DNA from: Cotesia glomerata
Lineage: Eukaryota > Arthropoda > Insecta > Hymenoptera > Braconidae
Length of the DNA stretch: 64,000 nt
Assembly (NCBI RefSeq): GCF_020080835.1
Contig: NC_058166.1
Span: 16,517,043 to 16,581,042, forward strand
Direction of reading: 5' to 3'
Numbering within the stretch: position 1 is the first letter of the stretch; every line of letters begins with the position of its first letter. This document shows, in pieces, positions 62,641 through 64,000 of the stretch. Below the pieces are notes generated by a model, which saw only the letters and a program-made list of their open reading frames with translations, had not been told where the DNA came from and ran no database searches. The position numbers were made by a program, and so were the translations under genes.

Positions 62641-64000
62641 GAAAATTGAAAACTTAATATCGATTTAATTATCTGTCTGATGGTATACATGTCGGTTAGG
62701 TAAACTAACAAGAATTTGACAATAATAATATTTGCAAGATAAAAGCCAAAATACTTTTCTAGTAGAACATTCTTATGCTTCGTATTATAACTTCAATACA
62801 GTTTTAAAAAATTAATAAACTCCTCAAAATGCCCCATAAAAATACTACAAAAAATAATAATGTAAAAATTTTAATAACACTAAAACGAAAAAGAAAAATA
62901 AATTGAGTAAATAATTTAGATAAGCAACAGGGTAATAATCTCGATATTGCAGGTTTTGTTGAGTAAACCTATTCTATAAACTTTTTAATGCTTCCTCAGC
63001 AGGCTCTTCGGTTATTTGTGGTTCCAATTACCCATTCTTCGCACAGCAAACTAGACAGTTAAAATTCCAGCCCCTCGCCCCGGCTGGCCCGGCGTCACAC
63101 GACCGACCTCTAATAGGGCGTCATAAAATATCCGGGGTTGTATGAAAATTAATTGTGCCAGCAAGTTTCTCAGGTTTTCGTTAACCAGCTTCACCATCCC
63201 CACCCACATTCTTAGTTCCTCCCCGTCATATTGTACTGTTGTTCCTCATGTTTTTTTGTTATAACATCAAAACCTGCTAAGGGAGTTATTTAGTGCACCT
63301 GAGTCTTAAGTGAATTTACGAGACTCATGATTTCAATCAGCGACAAATAAAATCGTGTAATTAACAGGAAAAGTCAATATGAATGGACGCCGAGTCGATA
63401 ATGAACTTTTCAATGAGAAAGCTCTTTACTTTGTTTTAAAGCCCGTCTTTCATCGTTTGTACTTCCACTTAGTTGGTATGAAACTACACAAGCTTCGCTC
63501 TACAATACTTGTATAAATAAACACTCTTGTGATTTCATTCCATAATAAAGCATCGTTCACTTTCAAGCTTTAGCAAAGCGCTTTTACTCCCTGTTAATCG
63601 CTGAAAGCAACTATTTATGTCAGCTTCTTCAACTAAAGATTTTTTGAGAAATTTGTTTGCTTTTCTTAAATTTTATTATTGTTATTCTTTCGCCTATTTT
63701 CAATGTTCTTCCGTTTGTTCATCTTCTTTTTCATATTTTTTTATTTCATTTTTTACTGTTTATTTTCATACTAATGTTCCTTTTCCTTCTCATTTTGATG
63801 TTCCATTTCATGTTCTTGTTCTTTTGACAGTTGTTCTTATTCTTTTTAATACCGCTGTTCCGTTTTTTTTAGTTGTTCATTCTTATGTTGTTGTTCCTTT
63901 TTCTGTTTACTATTATTCCTTTTTAGATAGCTATTTTGTTTACTTTTTTTTTTTTTTGTTCTTTTTATATCATTGTCCCACGTCTTTTTGTTACTGTTCC
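62641..64000. other. Intron or upstream DNA without a recognised gene
   Basis: Positions 62990-63200 are GC-richer (GCCCCGGCTGGCCCGGCGTC) but show no reading frame on either strand. The last 400 bases are TTTTT/GTTCTT-rich. Confidence 0.4.

Noticed and set aside
62990..63200. GC-richer stretch as the missing signal-peptide exon
   Set aside because: No frame gives a start codon plus hydrophobic leader followed by a phase-1 donor.

Overview
This window looks like AT-rich insect nuclear DNA, most likely from a hymenopteran. The order is an inference from base composition and mobile-element content; the insect assignment rests on a Beaten-path (Beat) family gene. There are no operons or prokaryotic features.

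One protein-coding gene is supported, on the minus strand. Five exons (61526-61324, 54971-54836, 53058-52925, 33984-33744, 17253-17150) join with matching splice phases at GT/AG junctions. They encode about 270 residues: two immunoglobulin-like domains, each with its cysteine pair, then a hydrophobic C-terminal tail. The introns are about 6.4, 1.8, 18.9 and 16.5 kb. The signal-peptide exon was not found and probably lies beyond 64000. The gene's 3' end is at about 17.0 kb; positions 1-17000 are downstream intergenic DNA.

Most of the rest is layered repetitive DNA. It includes: (1) eleven copies or fragments of a non-autonomous Helitron-like family (TC at the 5' end, a hairpin then CTAG at the 3' end, A^T target) that carry 1-4 long palindromic units of about 170-240 bp; (2) a second Helitron-like element at 17628-18198, whose unoccupied site is visible in a neighbouring repeat; (3) palindromic TA-flanked MITEs with CACTGATA ends, and others with CACGG ends; (4) four copies of a roughly 600-700 bp element with a GGCGCCACCTA core; (5) four arrays of a roughly 190-bp tandem repeat, all inside Beat introns; (6) a triplicated roughly 355-bp repeat with an ATGCGCC core; (7) two decayed LINE reverse-transcriptase tails, a tRNA-derived SINE with a target duplication and two other tRNA-like relics; (8) several nested elements, including a three-level nest at 25875-27580 and a multi-layer nest at 13241-16509.

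No functional RNA gene, CRISPR array or microbial system is supported. The points most worth checking are the full Beat gene model, the palindromic Helitron arrays, the occupied/empty Helitron site, the TIR element with repeated CAGGGGACTG, and the paired GC-rich hairpins at 46.8 kb.
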